NCBI GenBank assembly: GCA_002284615.2
Contig: MU069962.1
Location: 63,777 to 100,517 of the forward strand
DNA: 36,741 nucleotides
DNA from: Dunaliella salina
Taxonomy: Eukaryota > Chlorophyta > Chlorophyceae > Chlamydomonadales > Dunaliellaceae
Reading direction: 5' to 3'
In this document: piece after piece, positions 8,848 to 18,799 of the stretch
Layout: each line of letters starts with the position of its first letter
Numbering within the stretch: position 1 is the stretch's first letter
The notes under the pieces: generated by a model
Databases searched by the model: none
Seen by the model: only the letters and a program-made list of their open reading frames with translations
Told to the model about the DNA's origin: nothing
Translations under genes and position numbers: made by a program

Positions 8848-11800
8848 TCACATCTTGCCCACCTCCTGGTAAAAATCTTCTTTGGGCTCCGCCTGGTACT
8901 TGATCCCCATGCGGATAGCTAGCTGGAATATCTTGACCACATTAGTGCCGTCACTGGCGCTGACAAAGAAGAAGGGAAGCTTGTGCTTGGCGGCAAAATT
9001 GAAGCTCTTGGAGGTCACCTGCAGCGCATGTAGCCCCAAATCTCATGTGCTTGCATGAGCAGATGGGTATGTATGGCAGCATGATTACGGGCCTTCGAGG
9101 CGTCACATGTATACAGGTATTGAGATATTGTATGGCAGCATGGTTGTGGGCTTATCAGGAGCGGGCTGGGAACGGGATTGGGAAACGGCGATGCTAGAAT
9201 TATGTAGACTGTTGCCAGCATCCCCTGTTACCAAAAGAGGCTCTCAGCAGTGAGGCTCCTGGCAAAACAAAGAGGCACAGAAAGAAGCTCCATGAGCGCA
9301 AGCTTTGAAAATGCCACATTTTGAATTTGATGCTAGGATAAGCTGGACATCAAGGGAGGAGAAGACTCACGGGCAGAAAGATTTTTGATTTGATTGCTTT
9401 GAGGTGGCAGGATTTGGAGACAACGTGGCGTATGCATGTCTCAAGCCACACATTAATTTTGATCATTTTGCATCCCGTTTAAGGACATTCACCTCCTGAA
9501 TCTTGCTTCCATTTTTAGCGCCTCTTAAAATCAATCATTGAATACCCTGTGCATCCTCACGGGGCCAGAAACGCCTTGCAAGGTGTGGAATTTCAACCTA
9601 TTAGTACACATGCATGAGTGGTGGGAATCGCATACCAAGGCTACCATTCAAGGGTTTGGTTTGCCCACAAGAGGTCAGACTTTCACTTAAACTTCGCACA
9701 AGCATGCTGCAGTCCTGGAAAATAAGGTGTTGCCCTTCCGTAGAGCTGCAAGCTCAGACTACATACACAGGTCCAAAGCATTGCGCTGTGTACATTGAAA
9801 TGTTTCAGAATTTTGTCATGAAATGTGAGGCTGGGTGCTCCGCATTTGGGGCCAGGTCTGTGCACACTTCGATCCATGCCCAGTCACCTCTCCTAACCCC
9901 GCTACATCTTCCGCAGCACATTCCCTGCACTCATTAAAAATGGAAGGAGTCTGGTAAGGGGAGCTCGTGCATTTCCAGCTATCAACACCCCGGCAGAGCT
10001 TCGGGGCCTCCCTCTTCGCTTGGACCCTCAACTTTGAATCCATCCTAAGTCACTCATTTTCTCACTCCTGTACATCCTTGCAAGCCTGAATGGAGTCTGC
10101 TCTTCGTGCGCACGCAGTCAAATCCCCACAACGAGTTCTGTGAGAGGCAACACAATTGTTGGGCAGCCATGTATGGCTAAAAGCTGCCATGCATGCTTTG
10201 ACATAGATCATTGTGACAAACTTATGGCATGCAGCAGGAGAGACGTCCATGAGCGCAGTACCTGGGATCCCTGGATATGAAATTCTTCTTACTTTGATGC
10301 CATTACGTCTATTTATGGTACTCCTTGCAAGGTGCTGCCTGTACATGCCAATCCTTGGCCCGGGCAAGCCACCTTTTTTAGAAAGGCCTGTGGGCAACCC
10401 TCCAAAGGCAGCCTCATACCTATTCAAGGCACTTCTCACACACAATTTGGAAAAAGGAAAGAGAGTCCCCACAGCTGGGCGACACTATTGCATACCTTGG
10501 ATGCTTAACCTGTCGATTCTTGACACCGAACATTGCAGGCAGGTCACAAGAGCTCAGACCATCAAGACCTCTAGCTGAGCAGCACCTTGTGACAAAGATG
10601 CTGCGCACTTTGTAATTCACGTCAATTTTGTTGGCAACCACGATGATGGGTAAGCCCTTGCAATGCACTTGGAGTTCGCTGTGCCAGCATCCTGCCACGC
10701 ACCTTGTAATCCACATCAATTTTGTTGGCAACCACAATGGTGGGTAAGCCCTTGCAGTGCTCTTGGAGTTCGCTATACCATCGCTCCAGGTTCTTGTACG
10801 TGACCTTGCGGGTGACATCAAATACCATGATGCACACGTGCGCGCGGTAGTAGTAGGAGGCATGGATGCTGTTAAAGCGCTCCTGCCCAGCGGTGTCCCA
10901 AATGTCTGCGAAGGGAAATGGGCACGTGGTTGTGGTAGAAATGAGAAGGGGAATGTGCTTGTAGTAGTGGTCGTTAAAGGAATGGGAGTGAGCATGCGGT
11001 AGCTTTTGTCACAGGAATCACATGGATGCTGTTGAAACGTCCTGTCCAACGCCGTCCAAGATGTCTGCGAAGGGAAATGGGCGCGCGGTCGGGGTGGGAA
11101 TGGCAAGGGGAATGCGCTTGCAGTAGTGGTAGTAAAAGGAATGGGAGTGAGCGTGCGGTAGCTTTCATAACAGGAATCACATGGATGCTGTTGAAACGTC
11201 CTGTCCGGCTGTGTCCAAGATGTTTGCGAAGGGAAATGGGCGCGCGGTTGTGGTGGGAATGACAAGGGGAATGCGCTTGCAGTAGTGGTAGTGAAAGGAA
11301 TGGGAGTGAGCACGCGGTAGCTTTCATAACAGGAATCACATGGATGCTGTTGGAACATCCTGTCTGGCTATGTTCAAGGTATCTACGAAGGGAAATGGGC
11401 ACGCGGTCGTGGTGGGAATGACAAGGGGACTGTGCTTGCAGTAGTGGTAGTGAAAGGAATGGGAGTGAGCACACGGTAGCTTTCATAGTAGGAATCACAT
11501 GGATGCTGCTGAAACGTCTTGTCCGGCTGTGTCCAAGATGTCTGCGAAGGGAAATGGGCATGCAAAAGAACATCCACAACTTTTTCATGTGCCAAATGGG
11601 TGTGTAGCAAATGGACCAATTGCAGCTGATGCACGCTGTGATTTCAAGGTGAGTCCAGATGCCTCTTCCAAGCAGAGCAGAGCAGTCAGCCCTTTAGATC
11701 TGAAGACCTCCTTCCTTTCAAACTTACACCTTTTCCAAGCAGAACTGCATTTGCCCGTGAAATCTGCCTGGCTGGGCTGCCGTGCTGCGCTCTGAGAGTC

Positions 11801-12537
11801 CAGCTCCTGTTCCACAGCAAAGTTACAGACACACCCGTGCCCCAGGCTCACCCATGCCCTGGGCACACACATGCCCAACAACACCGTACCTATTTGCCTC
11901 TCTGTCCCATCAGTATCCTTGAACTTGTAATCGTACAGCGTGAGCGCATATGTGGAAAGCTGGTGCGGCTTGTAGTTGTCCAGCAGGAAGCGCTCAACAA
12001 GCCTGCAAAGCAGAGGGCCATCTAGAGGAAGTTAAGTCTGCAGGAAAGTGAGCAGGCCATTAGTAGCTTGCACTGGGGTCACAGATGGCTGATACCAGGT
12101 TCAGACAATAGGTCAAATCCGGCCTTGATTGCTGAGCCTCATCAAAAACATTTCGTGACAATTTGTGCGCACTTGGATTTCCCAACGGCAGAGTCTCCCA
12201 GCAGGATGCACTTGACTGCAGAAGAACCTGTCAGCTGCAAGGACAGGAGGAAAGTGGATAGCAGATCATTCAATCAGCTCAAACTTTTGAGGACCTTACC
12301 AACCCGTCAAAACAGTGGATACACGTCACCCTTGAGGCAGCATGCACATACCAATTTCAACTCCTTGCCTGCAGGCCCACTCCCTGCTGAGCCTGCATTT
12401 GAGAGCAGGCTTGCATGTAATGTTGCATGCGTACAGAATTTGAACTTGGGCACCCAAGAAGCTGCACACACACCCAAGAAAAGGATGTCTGCAGTCCACT
12501 TACCGTTTGCCTGGTCCACCATGCTGCCACCATTCAT
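8848..12537 (-). CDS. RABL2: RABL2-like small GTPase, five exons
   Basis: Exons on the minus strand: 12504-12537 (or from ATG at 12522), 12173-12215, 11890-12002, 10703-10905 and 8848-9018. All junctions are GT-AG and phases join to a 187-aa (or 182-aa) frame ending in TGA. Visible GTPase motifs are the P-loop GDSAVGKSK, DIWDTAGQERF (G3), VVANKID (G4) and VSASDGTN (G5 position). HQLSTYALTLYDYKF and CIMVFDVTRKVTY are typical of RABL2 rather than classical Rabs. There is no C-terminal prenylation cysteine, as expected for RABL2. In animals and Chlamydomonas RABL2 sits at the ciliary base and promotes entry of IFT trains. The protein is about 40 residues shorter than human RABL2. The last codons (EVGKM) could instead be read through a donor at EV if a further exon exists. 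Intron 3 contains a 159-bp tandem array built from the exon 4 edge. The gene is divergent from CFAP418. Confidence 0.92.
10605..10790 (-). repeat. 94-bp duplication of the 3' edge of RABL2 exon 4
   Basis: The end of exon 4 with its donor (exon boundary at 10703) is repeated 94 bp further downstream in the gene, with GCACTTTGTAATTC at 10605 matching GCACCTTGTAATCC at 10699. The copy encodes a near-identical SELQVHCKGLPIIVVANKID followed again by a GTGCGC donor-like site. As 94 is not divisible by 3, using the distal donor would insert duplicated sequence and shift frame. The genuine frame uses the proximal donor. Confidence 0.75.
10906..11560 (-). repeat. 159-bp tandem array in RABL2 intron 3, about 4 units
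   Basis: The landmark AAGGGAAATGG recurs at 10911, 11070, 11229, 11388 and 11547, exactly 159 bp apart each time. On the gene strand each unit holds a pyrimidine-rich TTTCCCTTCGCAG acceptor-like site and a degenerate copy of the first ~45 bases of exon 4 (translating as ILDTAGQ-like), then about 110 bp of C/T-rich sequence. The unit copies carry a 1-base deletion relative to the real exon, so they would not read on as RABL2. Because 159 is 3 x 53, open frames of 204 and 312 codons run through the array; these are artefacts. Confidence 0.85.
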
Positions 12538-12584
12538 TGTCTCAAGTTCATTCTGAGTTCCACCATGCTGCCACCATTCATTGT
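12516..12584 (-). repeat. 25-bp duplication around the RABL2 start codon
   Basis: CCACCATGCTGCCACCATTC plus five bases occurs at 12516-12540 and again at 12560-12584, a 44-bp period. Each copy carries two ATGs on the minus strand. The downstream copy contains the RABL2 start candidates at 12537 and 12522. The upstream copy is out of frame and creates the small upstream frame at 12534-12581. Confidence 0.8.
12534..12581 (-). other. Possible 15-codon upstream ORF overlapping the RABL2 start
   Basis: Minus-strand ATG at 12581 reads MNGGSMVELRMNLRQ then TGA. The TGA overlaps the RABL2 ATG at 12537 in an ATGA arrangement, which is the geometry seen where ribosomes terminate and reinitiate. Whether this segment is in the mRNA depends on the unmapped transcription start. 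Confidence 0.3.
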
Positions 12585-12724
12585 GAGTTTTACGAATGTG
12601 TGTACCATCAACGTCCTGGCAATTCAACAAACAACCCAAGATTTTTTTTTCCAATTATGTAATTTACTTCGCTTGACGTCCGCTGCATTTGTTGAAAGTC
12701 GACTGAACATAGAACATATAGAAC
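12538..12724. promoter_or_regulatory. Candidate bidirectional promoter between RABL2 and CFAP418
   Basis: Only 187 bp separate the RABL2 ATG (minus, 12537) from the CFAP418 ATG (plus, 12725), so both 5' UTRs and the core promoters must lie here or overlap the genes. A TGACGTC motif (12674-12680) is seven of eight bases of a CRE/bZIP palindrome. A T9 run is present at about 12643-12651. No clear TATA box can be placed. Co-expression is inferred from the layout and the shared ciliary role, not shown. Confidence 0.55.
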
Positions 12725-13639
12725 ATGGACCTCGTTGGTGATATCTTAGCTGAGCTGGATGACATACCCACCTCACCAAAACATCAACAGCAGCAGCCAG
12801 GGCAGAAGCAGCCCCTCATCCCCTCCTCCTCCTCCTCCTCAGCACAGTCAGCAGTCAGACCGCCACATCACCCACGTACAAACTCTCAACCATCTTTGGC
12901 CAACGCACATACCAAGCATGCACACACACAGTCAGCATCGCATTCAAGTTCGAAGCAAACGCAGCATGCAGCCAAAAGGGCCAGCCTTCCTGGCAGCAAG
13001 CCAGACTTCCACAGCTCCATAAATGATTTGCTGGACCACTTGGTATGTCGTTTATTCCAGGATCGCTCTTGTCTGCTGAGGAAAGGCATGCATTCACACA
13101 GGAAATACGCAGTGGATTTCTAATCCTGTTATCTTTCTAAGCATGCAAGCAAGCAGAGAATGCATGTGGATGCAGCGGAGAATCGGTGCCACATCACCAA
13201 GGACGCCAACTTTTTGCAGATGGAGCTAGCTGCAATTAAAGTTGCTGCGTATAGCCCCATGCCTCTCTCATACACCATACACTTCTCCAATCCACAGGGC
13301 AGTGTTAATCTCTTGTGAAGTCTGTCTTCCACCAGTCAAAGATGCGTGCACATGTGCACAGGACTTAGATGATGAGCCAAAGCCCTCTTCTCACAGCCGG
13401 CCTCAAGTCTCAGCCCTCTCAACCTCACCACCAGCGCCACGTACATCAACAAGTGGAACCTCGGCAGCGCAACCCAAACCCAAGTGCCTAGGCATTTATT
13501 TAGGGGGAACAAAGCAGCAGCATGGCAGAAACGGCGCCGTCATTGGCCAACTCATGTGCTGTGATGCTCTGAGGTAAGGGTTGACCTTGGCAGCCGTGGA
13601 GAGGGTGAAAGAGGGAGAGAGAGGAGGAGTTAGTGTGTG

Positions 13640-13713
<74 letters not shown>

Positions 13714-14503
13714 GAGAGGCAGAGGCAGAGGCAGAGGCAAAGGCAGATAGGCAGGCTCTGTGGGTTGTGAAACCGTTAAAATTGACTATAATTGTGCGCA
13801 TAGCCTCGGTGTTTTTGTATTCCCTACAGTAACGCGAATGAGAGTGGCCTTTTTCTGCTCTGCTGATTCAAGCCTCCATCACAGGTCAAAGCATGACAAA
13901 AAATTACATTGCTTGAATGTTTAATCTCTACCAGTAAAAACTCACAATGCATTGAGAACTGTAGTATTTTCAGCAACAACATGCAATTTTAGGATGCATT
14001 TGGGCAACGCTCCTCTGAGCACACTATGATTGTCTGTGCTCTGATTTTGGCTCTGATTCATTTGAGTGCTCTGAATTACTTGAATTCTGATTCAATTTCG
14101 CTCTTAAATCATTTCAGCTCTGATTCGTTTGAGCGTTCTGGCTCGTTGAATCTCTGATTCATTTGAGCGTCCTGATTCAGGGTTTGGTTCATGGAAGCTT
14201 TCATTGGAATGGTCGCAGGTGTACGAAGTGTGATTTGGGAGTTATTACATTCCGTGACCGAGCATGGAAAAGCGACTGCGACTACTTATTCTTCAGGTCG
14301 GTCGCATGNNNNNNNNNNNNNNNNNNNNNNNNNNNNNNNNNNNNNNNNNNNNNNNNNNNNNNNNNNNNNNNNNNNNNNNNNNNNNNNNNNNNNNNNNNNN
14401 NNNNNNNNNNNNNNNNNNNNNNNNNNNNNNNNNNNNNNNNNNNNNNNNNNNNNNNNNNNNNNNNNNNNNNNNNNNNNNNNNNNNNNNNNNNNNNNNNNNN
14501 NNN

Positions 14504-14589
<86 letters not shown>

Positions 14590-17339
14590 CCAAAAGAATA
14601 AAACTTTTTTGGTCCTCGCGGGCAGATTTCAGCAGTTCACTGGTTGTCACGCCAAACATGTCTTGCATGAACTTCTCCCGTGCATGCACTTCAAGTTGCA
14701 GTGTTTCTGTTTGCAAAGGTATCCGGAGAAGGGAAGATGGGAGAAATGGATTACATTTCTTTCATGGAAGATGGGAGAAATGAATTGCGCTTCTTTCATG
14801 GAAGATGGGAGAAAGGGATCACAAGGAGACAAGCATGAATCACAGGGTGGTAGTGATTCTGACGTGAAGCCATCCTTATAAGGAACAATTGGAAAAGGGA
14901 CAAGTGAGGAAGGCAGAAAAAGGATGAAATGATCTCTTGCTCAAAGCAAAATGCTCTAATTTGAGATCAAATACTGTATCGACGCTGACAACGTTGCGAG
15001 TAATTAATTAATTATCAGCACCAGGGTTGGGTCATTCGCCAATTTCGAATTATTGGCGAATTCGCATTTTTCCGCATTTTTGACGCATTTTAAAAGTGCA
15101 ATTCGTCCAATTTTAAGCCCCTTGGCAAAAAAGGGGCAGGAACTCCCCTAAACCCCCCCTGCAAACCTTCCCATTTGAGGTCACTCTTCTGCCATTTACA
15201 CTTATCCTTCCCCATCATATGTTAACTGCCGGGGGGAAAGGAAGGCAAGGGGGGGAGGGGGTGGTTGCTACCCCCTTCCCAGCCCCTTGCCTGCAGGCAA
15301 CCATGCGTTCGCATAATGCGTTGAATCTCGAATTTTCTCGCATAATTGGCGAATTTATTTTGCCAAACCGGCGAATGACCCAACCCTGATCAGCACCCTA
15401 CGCAAGATTTTGGTGTTGCTATAAATTACTCTTTTTCAGGCCTTGCAAGATGTGTGTGTTCTAATAGTGGCCTTTCTAGCGCTCAAAAATGGAACCACAT
15501 GCGGCCAAGGGGCAACAGACCCTTTTTGACGTGGGCTGCACCAAGCCCAAGCGCACAAAAGCTGATGCAGGAAGCCTATGAAGCTCCTCACCCGCCTGGA
15601 GCCCAGCAGCAACTACAGGTAGGCCTCCTCCTCCGCCCCCCCCGGCCTAAACCTGCTTCCTGTAGCATGCATCATCGTGCGCCATGCATCATCACCACAG
15701 TAGGGAAGGGGTGGGCGCAGGCGTGGATGCAAGCATGCTGGTCTGCTGGAGGTCTCAGACACAGATGAGGAGACAACAGATGAGGTGGCTGAGGCCTTGG
15801 ACACGGACTGAGGGGTTGCATGCAGCTTTGGAAGGGCAGGACCAGGCCTGAGCGACGTCTAATGGTAAACGTTTTGGGTGTTCGCAAACTTAGTTAACTT
15901 CTGACTCCCCCTCGCAACATCTCACAAACAAAGTCACAAAAGAAATTATGGAATTGTCTCGGGCACCTCGCAAGACAGTGGCGTCGCAAGATAGTGGCGC
16001 CGAAACGGTATCGCACAGCATAATGACCATTACACAACTTATGAGTTTTGAACTGTTTGTGTTGCTGAGATACTTTTTCTGAAGGGTCCCATAGTGATGC
16101 ACAGACGCTGTGCACTGTTGAAAATAAATCAAAATTTTGATGGATTTCAATGCGCAGAAGATAGGTGCAGAGGAGAGAGAGAGGGAGAGGAACAAGGGCA
16201 AGGAGGAGAGTCCAGGGGAAGGAGAGCACGCAAAGGGCAAGCTGAGCATGTAGAGTTCTTCAAGCGGAAGCATGATATGAAGGGGAAAAGAACAGCAAGG
16301 CTAAAGGTTTAGGGACCTGGGAGACAGGCGAATCGTCAGAGCGTGCAAAGGTGTTAGGCCAGCTATCAGGATGCTCCTGAAGGACCTCCAAGGAGCCTTT
16401 GATGGGCTGGCTGAGGCATTTGCCAGGGTGTGGGTAACCATGACCCCAAAACAGCAATCAATTTTGGATTTGAAGGTTTCATGCACACGGAAATTTTCAT
16501 GGCATCATATTTTGGAGATTGATTGATGAGGATGGCAACACTGGATTGTCTCCCAGAAACCATGGAGCACGTCGAATAAAGGGTGTGCTAGATGGGTTGC
16601 GCAACATTTAATTACATCTCTGTCAAGATTGTCAAGCAGGTCGCGCAGTGTGGGTGTGTAGGGTGGAGGTAGAAGGCTAGACCGAGGAGAGGATTGCTTT
16701 TGGGGTGCGCAATGAGGAAGTTGAGGAAGGTTTTTGGCTGCCCAAAGGTTGCGCAATGGCTGCACTATTCAATTCACAAAAAATGAGGGTGCATGGTGGC
16801 CACAATGCTGTGCGGTAGTCCTCAGGACTCTGCTAACACCATTGCCATGTTTTCTCCAAGCCTGCTGTGAAGTGGAGGAGTGCAATTTTGCCCCTCCTTG
16901 TCAGTCTAAATGATAGGCTGCCTGAAAAGTGACTCTCCTCCTCTGTTGCTCCCATGGTTTCCCCCCACCCCCACGGGCAAGCCATGGCCTTCGTCCACAG
17001 TCAATGTAGCTTTGGGTCTATGTATAGGTAAATAGGTTTGGGTTATTTTATTACCTGTAGGCTTTATTGAGCCAAACCAGTGTTCATCCCAACTGGCTGT
17101 TCAATCCAGACTGACCATTCAATCCCCTTCTGACTTTGCGTATCCCTACATACCCCAGGAACAACTACCCCACTGAGGCAAAGCTTGCGGCAGGCCAGCG
17201 GGAAGAGCCTGGCACTTGTGCGTACAGCTGTCAGTGCTCGTGGAAAAGTGTAAGGGGGGATGATGCCGTCCGCGTGGACTCCTATGCTGGTGATCTTTCA
17301 TGGGTGTGTAAAGGCCATGCAATGCCTTTCAAACCGTGA
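12725..17339 (+). CDS. CFAP418: CFAP418 (C8orf37-like) cilia- and flagella-associated protein, four exons
   Basis: Exons 12725-13042, 13362-13573, 14219-14296 and 17159-17339 join with GT-AG junctions and matching phases (the split codons AG|G both give Arg) into 262 codons plus TGA. The N-terminus is low complexity (Gln, Ser, His rich) and ends in INDLLDHL, the counterpart of the conserved acidic/Leu helix of CFAP418. The C-terminal half carries the family signature in order: CLGIYLGG, CDALRCTKCDLGVITF, W-KSDCDYLFFRNNYP, CAYSCQCSWKSV and LSWVCKGH. In humans the gene (C8orf37) is a retinal ciliopathy/BBS gene and the protein sits at the base of the photoreceptor cilium. The human protein is 207 aa; the extra length here is in the low-complexity N-terminus. 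Intron 3 (2.86 kb) holds an assembly gap, TG repeats and a hAT MITE. A LINE fragment is inserted exactly at the stop codon, which survives in the target duplication. Confidence 0.92.
13640..13748 (+). repeat. (GA)n microsatellite followed by GGCAGA repeats
   Basis: About 80 bp of nearly pure AG dinucleotides (13640-13719) runs into several GGCAGA hexamers in CFAP418 intron 2. It is purine-pure on the sense strand. Confidence 0.85.
14029..14180 (+). repeat. Degenerate GCTCTGATTCATTTGAG minisatellite
   Basis: Variants of CTCTGATTCATTTGAGCG recur at irregular 18-40 bp intervals just upstream of CFAP418 exon 3, ending about 40 bp before the acceptor at 14217-14218. It probably overlaps the branch-point region of intron 2. 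Confidence 0.6.
14309..14588. other. Assembly gap of 195 N followed by (TG)n
   Basis: N from 14309 to 14503 adjoins TG repeats to 14588, inside CFAP418 intron 3. The gap begins 12 bp after the exon 3 donor. The true length of the repeat and gap is unknown, and an intervening exon cannot be excluded, although phase and family alignment do not need one. Confidence 0.9.
14737..14818 (+). repeat. 34-bp tandem repeat, about 2.4 units
   Basis: ATGGGAGAAATGGATTACAT followed by TTCTTTCATGGAAG recurs twice at 34-bp spacing, with a third partial unit. Confidence 0.7.
15014..15396. mobile_element. hAT-type MITE, 367 bp, with 8-bp TSD
   Basis: ATCAGCAC at 15014-15021 and 15389-15396 flanks 15022-15388. 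The ends are CAGGGTTGGGTCATTCGCC and its exact inverse reading from the right, so the TIRs are at least 19 bp. The interior has further palindromic AATTCGCC/GGCGAATT parts and GC-rich blocks shared with 3892-4280. It is non-autonomous and lies in CFAP418 intron 3 in a position that leaves the splice sites untouched. Confidence 0.9.
15484..15811 (+). pseudogene. Unrecognised coding-like remnant in CFAP418 intron 3
   Basis: One plus-strand frame reads MEPHAAKGQQTLFDVGCTKP then a basic KRTKADAGS; QQTLFDVG loosely resembles a PCNA-interacting peptide. About 200 bp further on, a frame ends with LLEVSDTDEETTDEVAEALD and a stop at about 15811, an acidic tail like a protein C-terminus. The two segments could be exons of a transposon or captured gene fragment. 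CFAP418 does not need them and I do not recognise the protein. Confidence 0.25.
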
Positions 17340-17442
17340 AAGGTAAGGTTACATCGCTTTATCCGCCTGCAAGGGCAGCTGAGCGGAGACTTGGAGGTCT
17401 GTAACCAGACCAATTTAAGTAAAAAATTCCAAACCGTGAAAG
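17330..17442 (-). mobile_element. 87-bp 5'-truncated LINE tail at the CFAP418 stop codon, 13-bp TSD
   Basis: CAAACCGTGAAAG at 17330-17342 and 17430-17442 flanks 17343-17429. On the minus strand the insert matches the 3' end of the LINE at 32748-33057 (AAGTCTCCGCTCAGCTGCCC through AAAGCGAT.TAACCTTACC). The left duplication spans the last codons and TGA of CFAP418, so the stop is unchanged and the LINE tail became the start of the 3' UTR. The antisense insert also introduces a TGTAA (17400-17404), the usual chlorophyte polyadenylation motif, 61 nt after the stop. Confidence 0.88.
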
Positions 17443-18799
17443 AAGCAGAGCTGCTTTGCTCAGTGCATCATCAGCACAGCACACCACCTCACGTTACCTT
17501 GTGATGTGTTTTTACTTGCTGCTTCCAGGCATATGAATTACGTGGTGGTTACAAACATGCAGTAAGGCTGAGCACCTAGGCTGACTTGAAATGTGTGGGA
17601 TCAGACAATTTTCAATTCTGTGCCAGGAGCGTGCAAGCTGAGAAGCTGTATGCTTCAATCATATAAAGTCGTATGCGACAGATATTGCCAAGGTTGTGGA
17701 TTTGTAGATTAGTAACGTAGGGTGTGTGAGCGTCTTTGAGGCACTCAGAAAAACTTGCTCCTGTGATTCAATTTTCGAGGTTCAGTAGCAGATGACTGTA
17801 CAGATCGCGGGCCAAGTAGGTTATGCGTTGTCCTTACATGCTGCATAGCCAAGCAGCAAAACAATTGGATGCCTACTCCTCATTCTTACATCTCTCTGAC
17901 CCAGACGCGTTATTTTTTACCAATTCTTTCCCATGCCTGTCCTTGTTCTATTGTTTATTTGTGGGTACTTTGGCAGTCTCTGCAGCCATCTTGTCCTTTG
18001 GTCCGGGCAATTTTGAGAACATCTTTCCTGATGTTCAGTGCATAAGCCCAAGCTGACATGCTTTCATGCTTGAGTAAGACATCCACAAAATGGCTGTTTG
18101 GGGCATGCCATGAGCGGAGGTTACATGCTTGGGTGGGACTTTTCCCATGAGGTTGTGCTCTGCTCACATCGTGTTTTGCTTTGCTTATTGATGGACCTTC
18201 TTTCCTCCTATGCCTCGCATTCCTTTTTTTCATGGTGGAGAAAAATATGACAACCCTACTTGTAAGGACAACATTACTTCACCCTGGTGGAATTCACAGT
18301 ATCATGTTGTTGCATCTTGTCATAATGTGACATTGAACATTGACACCTTTCTTACATTTTTTTTAGATTCCTTACACCGACACCTTACATGATTTCATTT
18401 AAACGACCCTGCAAGGCAAAGTAGTATACGAGGTGAGGATAGCTGTCTCTGCGGCTGACTACTGTAGTACCAGGGATGGGTCATACGCAGGTTTGAGAGC
18501 AGCTTTACGTGTCTAAACGTGTGAAATAGGAGTACGTTGTGTATGAACGCGCTGCGTGCAATTGGCGTTTTACGCTTTTCAGGCAATTGCGGATGAAGCA
18601 AACGCATTTCAACTTCAGTTTTTCTTTTCAAATTTACACAGCCAGGAAAATTTGGCTGCCAAGTAAAGTTCTTCATCATCAACCTTGCCCTCCGGAAAAG
18701 AAAGCTGGATATAGGCTAAATGTGGCAAGTTGGGGATCACAGCTTACAGTCAGTTGTTCTGGTAGATCTGATTTGCAAATTTACAGATTTGCAAGGGGG
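17443..18799. other. Stretch without supported gene; possible hAT end at 18472
   Basis: No gene recognised. CAGGGATGGGTCATACGC at about 18474 resembles the left end of the hAT MITE family, but no matching right end or TSD is visible, so it would be a truncated copy. The remainder shows no coding or repeat structure I can define. Confidence 0.4.

Noticed and set aside
10062..10578. Overlapping frames on both strands in RABL2 intron 4
   Set aside because: They lie inside an intron of a well-supported gene, have no recognised domain, and the two strands mask each other.
10420..11588. Long minus-strand frames (312 and 204 codons) near RABL2
   Set aside because: They are open because the 159-bp repeat unit is a multiple of three and is read in a frame unlike RABL2; the peptide simply repeats every 53 residues.
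13496..13832. SLSLSLSL / EREREREREr frames
   Set aside because: Translation of the (GA)n microsatellite in CFAP418 intron 2.
14163..14783. 206-codon frame across the first N gap
   Set aside because: Only its first part (14219-14296) is a genuine CFAP418 exon; the rest is N and TG repeat read past the splice donor.
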